From NCBI GenBank assembly GCA_938028745.1, contig CALIZL010000112.1:1-45276 (forward strand): a stretch of 45,276 nt of DNA. Direction: 5' to 3'. This DNA is from an uncultured Prevotella sp. Lineage in GTDB: Bacteria > Bacteroidota > Bacteroidia > Bacteroidales > Bacteroidaceae. The stretch's first letter is position 1. Each line of letters opens with the position of its first letter. The notes beneath the pieces were generated by a model. That model saw nothing but the letters and a program-made list of their open reading frames with translations, was not told the DNA's origin and did no database searches. The position numbers were made by a program, and so were the translations under genes. Below are positions 22,996 through 31,636 of this stretch, one piece after another.

Positions 22996-24024
22996 TTACT
23001 TCTGAATTTTGTCTTTTAGCGATGGCGAAAACCAAACGGCGTTTTTCCCATTCTTGTCTGAATAGATAAAATATGCCATGAGTTCGGGGTGCTGTTCCAA
23101 TACTTTCTTTGCCTTGTCGAGTCCTAATACCATGAAAGCCGTGGCGTATGCGTCGGCCTCTGCACAGGTGTTGGCCAGTACCGTAGACGAAAGGATGTTG
23201 TGTTGAACAGGATAACCCGTATTAGGGTCGATGGTATGGGCGTATTTCTTGCCATTCTTATAATAGAACTTGCGGTAGTTTCCGCTTGTGGCCATAGACT
23301 TATCCGTTACGTTCAAGATGGTTTGCAGCTCTTGGTTTACATTAAGCGAATCGTCGGTGGGCTTGGTTACGCCCACTTTCCATGGCAGGCGCTTTTCACT
23401 AATGCCGCGTGTGACGATTTCTCCGCCAATTTCAACCATAAAGTTCTCAATGCCTTTGCGTTTTAGTAAGTTGGCAACCACATCACAGCCATAACCTTTG
23501 GCGATGGCACTGAAATCGAGCATCAATCGCGGGTCTTGTTTCTTGATTCGTTCGTTAACGTAAGAAACCTTTTGATAGCCGATGAATTGTTTCAGGCTGT
23601 CAATGGTTTGTGGGGTGGGGTGGACTCCGTTTTTAAAGCCGAACCCCCATGCGTTAACCAAAGGAGCAACGGTAACATCGAACGCCCCGTTGGTTTCGAT
23701 GGATATTTTGTTGGCCAGTTGGAATACGTCTACGAACATCTTGTCGGGCTGTACTTGCTCGTTGCGGTTGATTTTGGAGATGACAGACCCTTTATTAAAG
23801 GTAGACATCGATCGGTCTACCTCGTTGAGCGCGGCCATAATTTCCTTGTTCAGGTTCTCGTTGCTTTGGTAAATGATACTATATGTTGTACCGAAGATTG
23901 CACCCTTGTCGTGTTGATAAGGTGCATCTTGCTGTTGCTTGATGATGTAGATTGTTCCAACAATGAGGAACAAAAGAAAGGGTATTTGCCAAAGCAGGCG
24001 TCGTTTTCTATTTGGTGTGGTCAT
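22996..24024 (-). CDS. apbE: FAD:protein FMN transferase ApbE
   Basis: This 342-residue enzyme attaches FMN covalently to threonine in redox proteins such as the Rnf and Na+-NQR subunits, on the outer face of the inner membrane. An N-terminal membrane anchor lies at about 11-28 and the ApbE fold follows. Landmarks are FGTTYSIIYQ, the segment LDFSAIAKGYGCDVVANLL, VEIGGEI, and the metal/FAD site MATSGNYRKFYY...AHTIDPNTGYPV. Length is typical. It lies downstream of DUF6048 and upstream of the Crp/Fnr gene on the same strand. Its target flavoproteins are not in the window. Confidence 0.94.
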   Translation of the reverse strand: MTTPNRKRRLLWQIPFLLFLIVGTIYIIKQQQDAPYQHDKGAIFGTTYSIIYQSNENLNKEIMAALNEVDRSMSTFNKGSVISKINRNEQVQPDKMFVDVFQLANKISIETNGAFDVTVAPLVNAWGFGFKNGVHPTPQTIDSLKQFIGYQKVSYVNERIKKQDPRLMLDFSAIAKGYGCDVVANLLKRKGIENFMVEIGGEIVTRGISEKRLPWKVGVTKPTDDSLNVNQELQTILNVTDKSMATSGNYRKFYYKNGKKYAHTIDPNTGYPVQHNILSSTVLANTCAEADAYATAFMVLGLDKAKKVLEQHPELMAYFIYSDKNGKNAVWFSPSLKDKIQK

Positions 24025-24120
24025 TTGCTTATTTGTTTAGTGCTTATTGTCGCCGGCCTGGAAAGGCCGAAAAAGAAGACTTTTCTTGCTTTACTATAAT
24101 TTGAAGGTGGACAAATACGT

Positions 24121-24816
24121 CTACAAATTGATGATAATGTTAAATGTTCCACCCAGTCGGGAGTTGCCCGTTTTTCCAAAACCAGGCACATACCACACAT
24201 TTCCAGCATCGCCATCGTTGTGAGCTAAGCGTCGTCTGTAACGCACCGACCATCCCAAATGCAGCGGACCCCATATCTTGGCATCTACGGCGAACAGCAG
24301 TTCAGCCCAATGATATGAGGCCGAAACGTTATTGAGTTGGATGGCGGCTGGGTCTTTCCACACGGGATCGGTCAACACGGGGCTGGCCACATCGTACTTA
24401 AATGTGGTGAATGCATACCTCGCCCCTATATAAACACGGTAAATGTCGTGCTTGTTTTTCATGATGTTGAAGTCCATTCCCACCTTGCCGTATGGTGCAG
24501 AGGTTTTATACGCTACATGCGTAACAGGGTCGTCTTCGTGGTTAGCTGTGCCATAGCCCAGCTCGAACACAGGAAAATACTTGTCTTTGAAGTTTATGCG
24601 CAGGGCGGCCTCGTACTGTCCGTAGTCGCTTACTGCCAACTGAATTGGCCCGACAGCATCCACCATGACTTGAAGGCCACGGAAAAAGCGAGTTGTGTCG
24701 GGGCGTTCGCTTTGTGGTTTCAATCCTTGCGCACTGGCCGACAACGCGCCCAAGGCAAGTAAGGTGCTAATGGTCGCTCTTGAAATAGATGCGGAAATGT
24801 GGCGATGAAGTGTCAT
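24121..24816 (-). CDS. Outer-membrane protein, DUF6048-like
   Basis: This 231-residue protein has a signal peptide (cleavage after LSASAQG, about residue 30) and an aromatic, alternating sequence suggesting an eight- to ten-strand outer-membrane barrel. Examples are YEAALRINFKDKYFPVFELGYG, YRVYIGARYAFTTFKYDV and LHLGWSVRYRRRL, with a terminal strand GGTFNIIINL. It matches my recollection of DUF6048, a Bacteroidetes family found beside DUF6452. Its start overlaps the DUF6452 gene by 50 nt in another frame; no later Met would leave a signal peptide, so the overlap is probably real. Function unknown. Confidence 0.8.
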   Translation of the reverse strand: MTLHRHISASISRATISTLLALGALSASAQGLKPQSERPDTTRFFRGLQVMVDAVGPIQLAVSDYGQYEAALRINFKDKYFPVFELGYGTANHEDDPVTHVAYKTSAPYGKVGMDFNIMKNKHDIYRVYIGARYAFTTFKYDVASPVLTDPVWKDPAAIQLNNVSASYHWAELLFAVDAKIWGPLHLGWSVRYRRRLAHNDGDAGNVWYVPGFGKTGNSRLGGTFNIIINL

Positions 24817-25258
24817 ATGTTACGTTTGGATTGACAAGTATAATGGAGTCGATGGCGTGATGCGACGTAGTGACAGCTGTTATCGTGTGAAAATAAGACA
24901 TGGGGCAATCTACCGATTCGAAGTGCGGCGTGTTTGTCTTACTTACCTTGATGGTGTCGTGCACAATATGGCCAAGGGTATCTTTCAATTGGAAGAAGAG
25001 TGCGTCTTGGTCGCGTGTATAACTCATAGGCAAGCTAAAACTTGTTGTCTTAACTCCTCTATTAAATATAATGGTATCTTGTCCGTTTCGCGTTTTCGTA
25101 AGAATAGTCAGCGTATCAGTGAGGGTGTCGGCTTTAATGCCGCCACCTTTCATCAGTACATATTGCGAATAGACTGTGTTATTGAACGGACAGTCTATCG
25201 ACGAGCATGCGGTTAGCACGGCCGAGGCCAATATGAGCAATGGAATTAGTCTCCGCAT
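24767..25258 (-). CDS. Lipoprotein, DUF6452-like
   Basis: This 163-residue protein has a lipoprotein signal (MRRLIPLLILASAVLTAC, lipid cysteine at residue 18). The mature part is a small beta-rich domain with DCPFNNTVYSQYVLM, a repeated pattern of Thr-rich strands, and a closing NPNVTYDTSSPHFRIYFK. It resembles the Bacteroidetes DUF6452 family, regularly encoded with DUF6048; the pair may form an outer-membrane barrel with a lipoprotein partner. The frame is open to 25456, but the ATG at 25258 gives the lipobox. It overlaps the glycosyltransferase upstream by 13 nt and DUF6048 downstream by 50 nt. Confidence 0.8.
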   Translation of the reverse strand: MRRLIPLLILASAVLTACSSIDCPFNNTVYSQYVLMKGGGIKADTLTDTLTILTKTRNGQDTIIFNRGVKTTSFSLPMSYTRDQDALFFQLKDTLGHIVHDTIKVSKTNTPHFESVDCPMSYFHTITAVTTSHHAIDSIILVNPNVTYDTSSPHFRIYFKSDH

Positions 25259-26208
25259 CTTATCTCCTCCTCTATTTGGTAATCGTTTCTTCCTTGCGAA
25301 TTGCGGCTGATAAGGTCGCCTAAGAAACCAGCAAGGAAAAGCTGCGTGCCTATCATCATCGTTGTTAGCGAGAGATAGAAGTAGGGCGAGTCGGTTATCA
25401 GACGTTGTGGAATGCCTTGGGTAAGGCAATATAGTTTGTCGGCACCCAGCAGACAAGTGGTGATGAAACCCAAAAGGAACATCAACGAGCCTAATAGACC
25501 AAACACGTGCATGGGCTTTTTGCCGAAATTACTGAGAAACCAGAGTGTGATGAGGTCTAGATAGCCATTGAAAAAACGGTTTAGACCGAACTTGGAACTA
25601 CCGTATTTACGGGCTTGATGCTGTACCACTTTCTCGCCAATGCGTCCAAAGCCTGCGTTCTTGGCCAGGTAGGGGATGTAGCGGTGCATTTCACCGTACA
25701 CTTCGATGTTCTTCACCACGGCCTTGCGATAGGCTTTCAGTCCACAGTTGAAGTCGTGTAGGTTCTTTATCCCACTTATTTTTCTAGCCGTAGCATTGAA
25801 CAGTTTGGTGGGAATTGTTTTAGAAAGTGGGTCGTATCGCTTTTGTTTGTAACCCGAAACGAGGTCGTATTTCTCCTCGGTAATCATGCGATAGAGTTCG
25901 GGTATTTCCTCGGGCGAGTCTTGTAGGTCGGCATCCATCGTGATAACTACGTTGCCGTTCGCCTCTTTGAAACCACAAAATAGGGCGGGACTTTTACCAT
26001 AGTTGCGCCTGAACTTTATCCCCCGAACATGTTCGGACTGTTTGCTCAGTTCTTCTATCACCTCCCAGGAACGGTCGGTAGAGCCGTCGTTGACGAATAT
26101 CACTTCGAAACTAAAATGGTTGTCGTTCATCACCCGCTCAATCCATGAGTAGAGTTCGGGCAGCGATTCGTCTTCGTTGAACAAGGGTATAACTACAGAA
26201 ATGTCCAT
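25246..26208 (-). CDS. Family 2 glycosyltransferase, polyprenyl-phosphate type (DPM1/ArnC/GtrB-like)
   Basis: This is a 320-residue membrane-bound transferase. The GT-A domain has DISVVIPLFNEDESLPELY, FVNDGSTDRSWEV and the metal site ITMDADLQDSPEEIPEL. RNYGKSPALFCGF and HDFNCGLKAYR are typical of dolichyl/undecaprenyl-phosphate sugar transferases. Two C-terminal membrane helices lie at about 236-258 and 282-305. It probably loads a sugar onto undecaprenyl phosphate for later transfer outside the membrane; the sugar cannot be named. It follows DUF4199 by 165 nt and overlaps DUF6452 by 13 nt. Confidence 0.92.
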   Translation of the reverse strand: MDISVVIPLFNEDESLPELYSWIERVMNDNHFSFEVIFVNDGSTDRSWEVIEELSKQSEHVRGIKFRRNYGKSPALFCGFKEANGNVVITMDADLQDSPEEIPELYRMITEEKYDLVSGYKQKRYDPLSKTIPTKLFNATARKISGIKNLHDFNCGLKAYRKAVVKNIEVYGEMHRYIPYLAKNAGFGRIGEKVVQHQARKYGSSKFGLNRFFNGYLDLITLWFLSNFGKKPMHVFGLLGSLMFLLGFITTCLLGADKLYCLTQGIPQRLITDSPYFYLSLTTMMIGTQLFLAGFLGDLISRNSQGRNDYQIEEEIRCGD

Positions 26209-26373
26209 TGTTGTTTGTGTTGTATTATCTGTTATATTGCTTAATCGTTTGTTCTTGATGTGGGGGCGATGGGCTTTGCCTGACTTTGGGGAACTTTTCT
26301 TTGCTGTTGTTTATGGTTTAGGTAACCTTTGTTTCTGCTCCCGTTTTGCTTTTTTAAACGTCGGTTTAGCTTG

Positions 26374-26892
26374 TTACCTCCTGTGTCTCATTCCAAATGC
26401 GGCTATGATGAGGCTAAGGAAAAGCCCAATGAAGATGTTTTGGGTGAAGAAAAGGAACACCAACTCGATGGGTTGAAGTGTGCCAAGGAGTTTAACCGAC
26501 TCTTGCATTTGGGCTTCATTCATGCCCATTTGCTGGTAAGCTGCACTAAATGAGTGTATCGAATCGCGCATCATGGTGATGAGCGACTCTGGGTCGTAGA
26601 AACGAATATAGAGGTATTGAGCCAATGCGAAGATGAGCGAGGCATAAACGAAGGTGTACCACGAGTAGGCCAGCGCGCGCCGATATGAGATTTCGCCATC
26701 GAGGGCGTTGTTACGGAACGCGCGTAACCGCCACGCCACGACGAATGGTGTGGAAAGGGTTAGGAGATTTCCCACCATGGATTGGGGTAGCTGCATGGTG
26801 AAAAGAAAGGCCACAATCCATACCAATGCCAAGATGGCACCGTCTTGGCGTGCAAACGCCTTGAGTTGTTTCAATGATTCTAAAAAGTTCAT
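26374..26892 (-). CDS. DUF4199-family membrane protein
   Basis: This is a 172-residue integral membrane protein with four helices at about 22-40, 46-62, 75-97 and 140-165, the layout of DUF4199, a Bacteroidetes family usually encoded just upstream of a DPM1-like glycosyltransferase, as here. Function is unknown. The frame can be read from a TTG at 26901, but the ATG at 26892 is the natural start. A perfect -7-like box TAATTTTG (minus, 26899-26906) lies only 6 nt upstream, so if it is used the transcript is almost leaderless; the true promoter may be further up. Confidence 0.85.
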   Translation of the reverse strand: MNFLESLKQLKAFARQDGAILALVWIVAFLFTMQLPQSMVGNLLTLSTPFVVAWRLRAFRNNALDGEISYRRALAYSWYTFVYASLIFALAQYLYIRFYDPESLITMMRDSIHSFSAAYQQMGMNEAQMQESVKLLGTLQPIELVFLFFTQNIFIGLFLSLIIAAFGMRHRR

Positions 26893-27095
26893 GTCGTGCA
26901 AAATTACGTATTTTTTATTATATATTGCGCGCTATGCGCGGAAATCTAACAATTCTGGTTAAAGTATGTTATGGCTTTGGTGTTATTGGCGTTAAGATGG
27001 TTGGCTAAATGGGGCAGGGGTGGGTAATGAAGAGCAGAACGTGAGAAACGTTGTTCAACAACGTTGGGCATGTGTCGTATAAAGAATAAATCAAA

Positions 27096-27126
27096 AAGGC
27101 AGGCTGATGTCTCATCAGCCTGCCTT
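27096..27126 (-). terminator. Terminator of the fimbrillin operon
   Basis: A perfect 14-bp stem AAGGCAGGCTGATG / CATCAGCCTGCCTT (27096-27109 with 27113-27126) has a 3-nt loop. On the minus strand it is followed by a run of five Ts. It lies 46 nt after the last gene. Confidence 0.93.
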
Positions 27127-27172
27127 CCATTAAGCTATGAAGTATTATTGATTGATAAAAACGAGTTCGTTG

Positions 27173-28804
27173 TTAGGGGCGAATGTCGCCCGTGAAAGGC
27201 ACGCATCCCCACTCCTTATTGCCGTCATGGTTTATGCTCACCCCTGTTTTGGTTACCTTCAGGTAGTAGGCTTTGCTGTCCGCACTGCTAGGGTCGGCCC
27301 TGTTAATCCAGTAGTAACCAGCTTTTCCTACTTCTACAAGTGCACCGTTTTCATACCGCCCGATGAGTGGCAAGGGATAGTAGCCCACAATTGGGTGTTC
27401 CTCGTCCGAGACAGCCGTTTTTGACTTAGAGCTTGGTACGCTTGTCCAATCCTTACCGTCGAAAGCCATAGCGTGTCCTTTACTAATAATGGGAACCCAT
27501 AGTGCTCCTTTTTGTAGATGCCCATCGAAAGCCCACAGGTAATTCTCGTCCCAATAGCAGTCCTTGGCCAAGATGTAAGAGGCATCGTTGATCGTGAGAG
27601 CATCGTCTGTTAACACACCCGCAGGCGCATCCTCGTCTTCGCTATACCAGCGTGCGTCTCCATCGTGCGGCCATCTTTCGTCTTCGGGCGCAGGTATGCC
27701 CGTTGCATCTTTGTTCCAATTGTGTGGTGCTTTTGCGTCTAGAGTGTAATATGGGTCTTCTGCGCCCCACATGGTGTAATAGTTGAATGAGGGTGTGAAG
27801 TCTACCACTTCAAGCCGGCAGAATATGGGTTGATTCATACCTGTCTCCAAGTTTAATACAGGGTAAGACTTCTTTACGTCGAACCTTTTTCCTGTGCTGT
27901 GATCCTTAATGATGAATTTCACAAGCACATCGGTATATTTGCCGGGAGGTAGCACCATGATGCCTGCATGCTTTTGGGCATCTTCCTTGTTTGACGCGAT
28001 TGGCAAGCCATTTCCCATGCCTTTTGTGGCGAGGTTCAGCGTAACCTTGTTTTGGTTTAATGGCCGTTTGCTAACGTCCACCCCTTTTTCTGTAAATAGG
28101 AATTTGCCGTATAGGCTTTCTTTTGCCTCTATTTGCGCACTAACGAAGTAGGTGTTGTCCATGTGTCCGCGTGGGTTATATGGCATAAAGGTTACGTATG
28201 CAGCCTTGTGTTCTAGTTTAAAGGTATGCCTGTCACCATGATAGCCCCAACCTTTCCCCTTTTTATTGTAATAGTCACAGGTGGTTTTTGCTATACCGCA
28301 ATCGCCGCTGTTTGCTAGTTCCCCATCATCAAGAGATGTTTGTTTCTGAATTCGGGCAAAGTCTACGTAAAGTTTACTCTTTGAGGAATATTTTTGGTTA
28401 CCGCCAACATAGAGCATGGTGTATTGCTTATTTTCATAATTACCCTTAAACCTGAATGTGGCATTTGCGGAATGGGTCGTTGCATCCTTATCTGTAAAGG
28501 ACACTTTACTGGCGCGTTCCCAGATGGGCGAAGTGTCTGTACCTCTGTTTATGTACATGTGCTCATGGTCGTTGGTCGTCCAATAAAACGTTATGCCCAG
28601 GTTTGTTGCGTCAATTTTCCCATATTCCCCACTGGTGCGTGATGAAGGTGAGTTCATCGAGCCAGTGAAACTAACGGCAGATTCCAGTTCTTCTTGGTTG
28701 TTGTCTGGCTGAGCCAGGTTCTGTTCTTCCGTGCATGCCATTGGCATCATGGCCAATGCGCACACAGGAAGAGAAATCAACAATTTATATCTTAACTTTA
28801 ACAT
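27173..28804 (-). CDS. Fimbrillin-family lipoprotein (distal gene)
   Basis: This 543-residue lipoprotein has the signal MLKLRYKLLISLPVCALAMMPMAC (lipid Cys at 24) and the FimA/Mfa-like layout of Bacteroidetes: an N-terminal domain with FTGSMNSPSSRTSGEYG, KASYVTFMPY-type strands, an MVLPPGKYTDVLVKF core and a second beta domain after about 340. The C-terminus (YYWINRADPSSADSKAYYLKVTKTG...GCVPFTGDIRP) resembles a paralogous-domain (FISUMP-like) fold rather than a plain fimbrillin end. It is about 35% like its upstream neighbour by eye. It may be a tip or accessory subunit of a type V pilus, exported as lipoprotein and matured by a gingipain-like protease; that is inferred. Start at the ATG at 28804 rather than 28846. 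Confidence 0.83.
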   Translation of the reverse strand: MLKLRYKLLISLPVCALAMMPMACTEEQNLAQPDNNQEELESAVSFTGSMNSPSSRTSGEYGKIDATNLGITFYWTTNDHEHMYINRGTDTSPIWERASKVSFTDKDATTHSANATFRFKGNYENKQYTMLYVGGNQKYSSKSKLYVDFARIQKQTSLDDGELANSGDCGIAKTTCDYYNKKGKGWGYHGDRHTFKLEHKAAYVTFMPYNPRGHMDNTYFVSAQIEAKESLYGKFLFTEKGVDVSKRPLNQNKVTLNLATKGMGNGLPIASNKEDAQKHAGIMVLPPGKYTDVLVKFIIKDHSTGKRFDVKKSYPVLNLETGMNQPIFCRLEVVDFTPSFNYYTMWGAEDPYYTLDAKAPHNWNKDATGIPAPEDERWPHDGDARWYSEDEDAPAGVLTDDALTINDASYILAKDCYWDENYLWAFDGHLQKGALWVPIISKGHAMAFDGKDWTSVPSSKSKTAVSDEEHPIVGYYPLPLIGRYENGALVEVGKAGYYWINRADPSSADSKAYYLKVTKTGVSINHDGNKEWGCVPFTGDIRP

Positions 28805-28827
28805 GATTGTTGTCTTATTGATGTTGC

Positions 28828-30555
28828 TTAATTTTCGCCAGGCCACTCTTGGTAGCCGTGTCCTTTATAATATGGGTAGCTCGTGGAGTCATCATATCCT
28901 GTCACAAAGACGCTACCTGGAGCTATTTCTAAATAGAACGCACATGGTGAATAATGTTTTGTTGTAATGGCTGTACTAGTCCAATACCGGCCAACGTAGT
29001 TTTGATCCATCTTTAGTTCACCCCAATAGGTGTAGTACCCCAGAGCCACAACATAAAAATAGTTGCTTCTCTTTCCCTCTGGGACGTCTGACCATTTGTT
29101 TACAGAACCACTTACAGTCCCCCTATCTTTACGGAAGTCATTGCCATTGGCATTCTTTTCGTTCATCATTACATCCATGTTACTTTCGTTGTAGCCAGCT
29201 TCCTTAGCAAAATGCTTTCGTTTTAGAAACCACATCCTACCAGTAAACAAATGTCCATCGTATGTAAAGGGGGAATCATCCCATCGAGGGTCACCGTATT
29301 TTACATAATAGCTTATGAAGTTGGCCGAGGGAGCATTACGGTCAATTGTTCCTGCTGGAGCTATATTGTTTGCACCAGATTCCATGTGCAGATTATAAAA
29401 TCTACCACCGCTTTGTGGATAACCTGCAACGCCATTAACGCCCCCCTTTCTCCAATTATGATGTGCTGCACTTTCGTGGTTTTCCCAAAAATGCAAAGTG
29501 GCTCCCCACATGTGATACTGTCCAAACTTAGGTGTGAAATCGTCTGCCTCGAGTTTTGAAAAAATGGAAGTACTCTTACCTGGGTTTAGAGTTAGTTCGG
29601 GAATAAACTTTTTAAACACGCCCGTTGTCTGGACCACGGGGTCGTAAAGCGTGTAGGTTATTTGCACGTTGTGGTATGTACCTGGCGGCATCACCATTAC
29701 AGCAGCATTCTTTTTGGCTGCCTCTTGACTTTCTGGTACTACAAAGGCAGAACTAGCATCTCCATTGCCACAAATAGTTGTTCTCTGTTTATATCCCGTT
29801 GGCCATTTACTCTTATCTACATTTCCATTCTCGTCAAAGTAGAAGAGCCCTGAATTAACTTCGTCCGTTGTGAGCGTAATCTTCATGAGCTTACATTTTG
29901 TCAACGTTTCTTTACTTTTACCTTCGCCTGCGTATGGCATAAATGTTACATATGACGTAGCGTGTTTCAAGGTAAAAGCATACCAAATACCATTATCGAC
30001 CGCTGTAGTAAATCCACAATCTCCCTGTTCGTACAATTTTGAGAAATCATTCGCATTGACCTGATAATAAGAATAGGGAATGTTTGTACAGGGTTGTCCG
30101 TTGCTAAAACCATAGTAACTATACCACAGCGGATATTGTTCTTTCGTAAGCTTATAATATGAGCTTAGATAAAAGCGAGATTGGGCAATCTTTCCATTTT
30201 TTAAAATCTTAAGCGTATCTTGTTTAACAAAATGCTGCCACCCCGTGCTTCCGCCTAAGTTCACCCAAAGGCGGTAATAGTCATCGTGATCCCAATAAAA
30301 TTGGATGCCCATTTTACTTCCGTCTTGCTTTTTCGATACGTCTGTATACTTCCCCGACGTTTTTGTCTTGGGCAGTTCCATTTGGCTGGAAACCCCAGCG
30401 AACGACTTGGTGTTAAACGTTTCCTTCGTCTCTTTGTTCTCTGCCCTATGCTCGTTGTTGGTCAGGTCGTTAACACATCCCCCCAGCGTAAATGCTAAGG
30501 CGAACGCGTAAGCCACCATTGCCAATTGCTTCATGTGTTGTGTAATGAATTTCAT
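28828..30555 (-). CDS. Fimbrillin-family lipoprotein (proximal gene)
   Basis: This is a 575-residue lipoprotein. Two starts fit: 30555 (MKFITQHMKQL...) and 30534 (MKQLAMVAYAFALAFTLGGC); both give lipobox TLGGC. The mature protein has SSQMELPKTKTSGKYTD, GIQFYWDHDDYYRLWVN, TSYVTFMPYAGEGKS and MVMPPGTYHNVQITYTLYD, which parallel the downstream fimbrillin segment by segment, so the two are tandem paralogues. The C-terminal domain has a W/Y-rich pattern (WTSTAITTKHYSPCAFYLEIAPGSVFVTG) of the FISUMP or major-paralogous-domain type. It is 23 nt upstream of its paralogue. Role: surface adhesin or pilus subunit, inferred. Confidence 0.83.
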   Translation of the reverse strand: MKFITQHMKQLAMVAYAFALAFTLGGCVNDLTNNEHRAENKETKETFNTKSFAGVSSQMELPKTKTSGKYTDVSKKQDGSKMGIQFYWDHDDYYRLWVNLGGSTGWQHFVKQDTLKILKNGKIAQSRFYLSSYYKLTKEQYPLWYSYYGFSNGQPCTNIPYSYYQVNANDFSKLYEQGDCGFTTAVDNGIWYAFTLKHATSYVTFMPYAGEGKSKETLTKCKLMKITLTTDEVNSGLFYFDENGNVDKSKWPTGYKQRTTICGNGDASSAFVVPESQEAAKKNAAVMVMPPGTYHNVQITYTLYDPVVQTTGVFKKFIPELTLNPGKSTSIFSKLEADDFTPKFGQYHMWGATLHFWENHESAAHHNWRKGGVNGVAGYPQSGGRFYNLHMESGANNIAPAGTIDRNAPSANFISYYVKYGDPRWDDSPFTYDGHLFTGRMWFLKRKHFAKEAGYNESNMDVMMNEKNANGNDFRKDRGTVSGSVNKWSDVPEGKRSNYFYVVALGYYTYWGELKMDQNYVGRYWTSTAITTKHYSPCAFYLEIAPGSVFVTGYDDSTSYPYYKGHGYQEWPGEN

Positions 30556-30604
30556 GATAAATGCTATTTTTCGTTCCACCATAAAAGATAAGTGTGAGGG
30601 GGAG

Positions 30605-30856
30605 TTAATCCCATTCGTAGAGGGTATATCCCTTACTGTTGCTGATAACGTTGTCTTCTTCGGCTGTTCCGGCATCTCCACCCGAACTACCCGAGTTGTT
30701 GTACACCGTTCCGCCGTTTGGCAGCGTTTTGTGATCGCCTTTTGCTGATGCCTGTAGCAGTTGTCCTTGCATCGTCATTTCGGTCATGGCGATGTCGGGA
30801 CATACATACGCCATTTTGCATGGGCATTGCCGTTCTTTCAGTTGTTCTTCTTTCAT
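30605..30856 (-). CDS. Small protein of fimbrillin operons, 83 residues
   Basis: This 83-residue protein has a Cys-rich start (MKEEQLKERQCPCKMAYVC), then PDIAMTEMTMQGQLLQASAKG, and a Gly/Ser/Asp-rich tail ending in GYTLYEWD. It has no signal peptide. Short proteins of this build (an aliphatic strand, LQAS, then an acidic Gly-rich tail) are often found at the head of fimbrillin clusters in Prevotella; this is recollection, not a search. It is 49 nt upstream of the first fimbrillin gene, on the same strand. A longer form from 30907 is possible, but the extra 17 residues look random. Function unknown. Confidence 0.55.
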   Translation of the reverse strand: MKEEQLKERQCPCKMAYVCPDIAMTEMTMQGQLLQASAKGDHKTLPNGGTVYNNSGSSGGDAGTAEEDNVISNSKGYTLYEWD

Positions 30857-31605
30857 TTTTTGATGTGATTTGTAACAACCCGCGGGCCTTAGTTGGCGTG
30901 TGTTCATGGATTTGTTGCGGGCTGGTGTGGTTGTTGTGGCCTGTTTGTGGACACAATTATCTAAGAGAGTTGTTAATGACCGCCTTTGTGCACATTGGCG
31001 TGAGTTGTGCCTTGGCTGGGATTTATATAGTGGTTGTTAATGAATCGTTTTTGAAGTGTGTTCATGGTGTCTTGTTGTGTTTGCCTCCGCGGATGGGGTT
31101 CAAAGCGCCTCGTTTCAATACGTGGCGTTTTGAGTTACCCATCTCGAGGCATAGGCGAAATTGTTTTCCCCTTCATTGTGATGTGAACTAGCTTTGTGCA
31201 TGTTCATGGCTTACTAAGGCTGTCTTTTGCGCATTGGCGCTTCAAGGTTGTGTAATGGTACTTTGATGTTGGATAGGCCAAACACGTAGGTTGGGAAACA
31301 TTGCCTTTGTTTTCATGGTTTCGATATATTTGTATGGTATTTAGAAATGTAAATGTCTTTCTTGATATGGTTTAACCAAATATTATTAAACTAGATGCGT
31401 GTGGCGTTGTTTCTTTACGGAAGTATTTATTTTGTAAATTCCGAATTAAAACTAACGTTTTGTTACCCGATGACACGTTTTGTGGTATTATGGGTTCAAA
31501 TTGCAACTAATTTCTTTTATTTTCATTCGATTTCCTTTCTTTTATTATAATATAATTATACTTTTATTTTTTGTGATTTTACAGATGTATATCTGATTCA
31601 CATCG
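30857..31605 (-). other. Long untranslated leader of the fimbrillin operon, or an undetected RNA
   Basis: About 750 nt lie between a strong minus-strand promoter (31606-31636) and the first supported ORF at 30856. I see no ORF of 60 codons or more with protein character on the minus strand and no convincing terminator that would end a separate small RNA. Part is AT-rich (31380-31600). A plus-strand TATATTTG at 31325-31332 has no gene behind it. Confidence 0.45.
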
Positions 31606-31636
31606 CAAAATTAAACATAATATTTGAACTGCCAAA
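31606..31636 (-). promoter_or_regulatory. Strong promoter reading towards the fimbrillin genes
   Basis: On the minus strand, -33 TTTG (31633-31636), 19-nt spacer, -7 TAATTTTG (31606-31613). Both boxes match the consensus completely. No inverted repeats flanking it were found that would suggest an invertible promoter. Confidence 0.75.

Noticed and set aside
24054..24069. Small hairpin CGGCCT-GGAA-AGGCCG between DUF6048 and apbE
   Set aside because: The stem is only 6 bp and has no T-tract on the minus strand; a terminator inside this gene set is not convincing.
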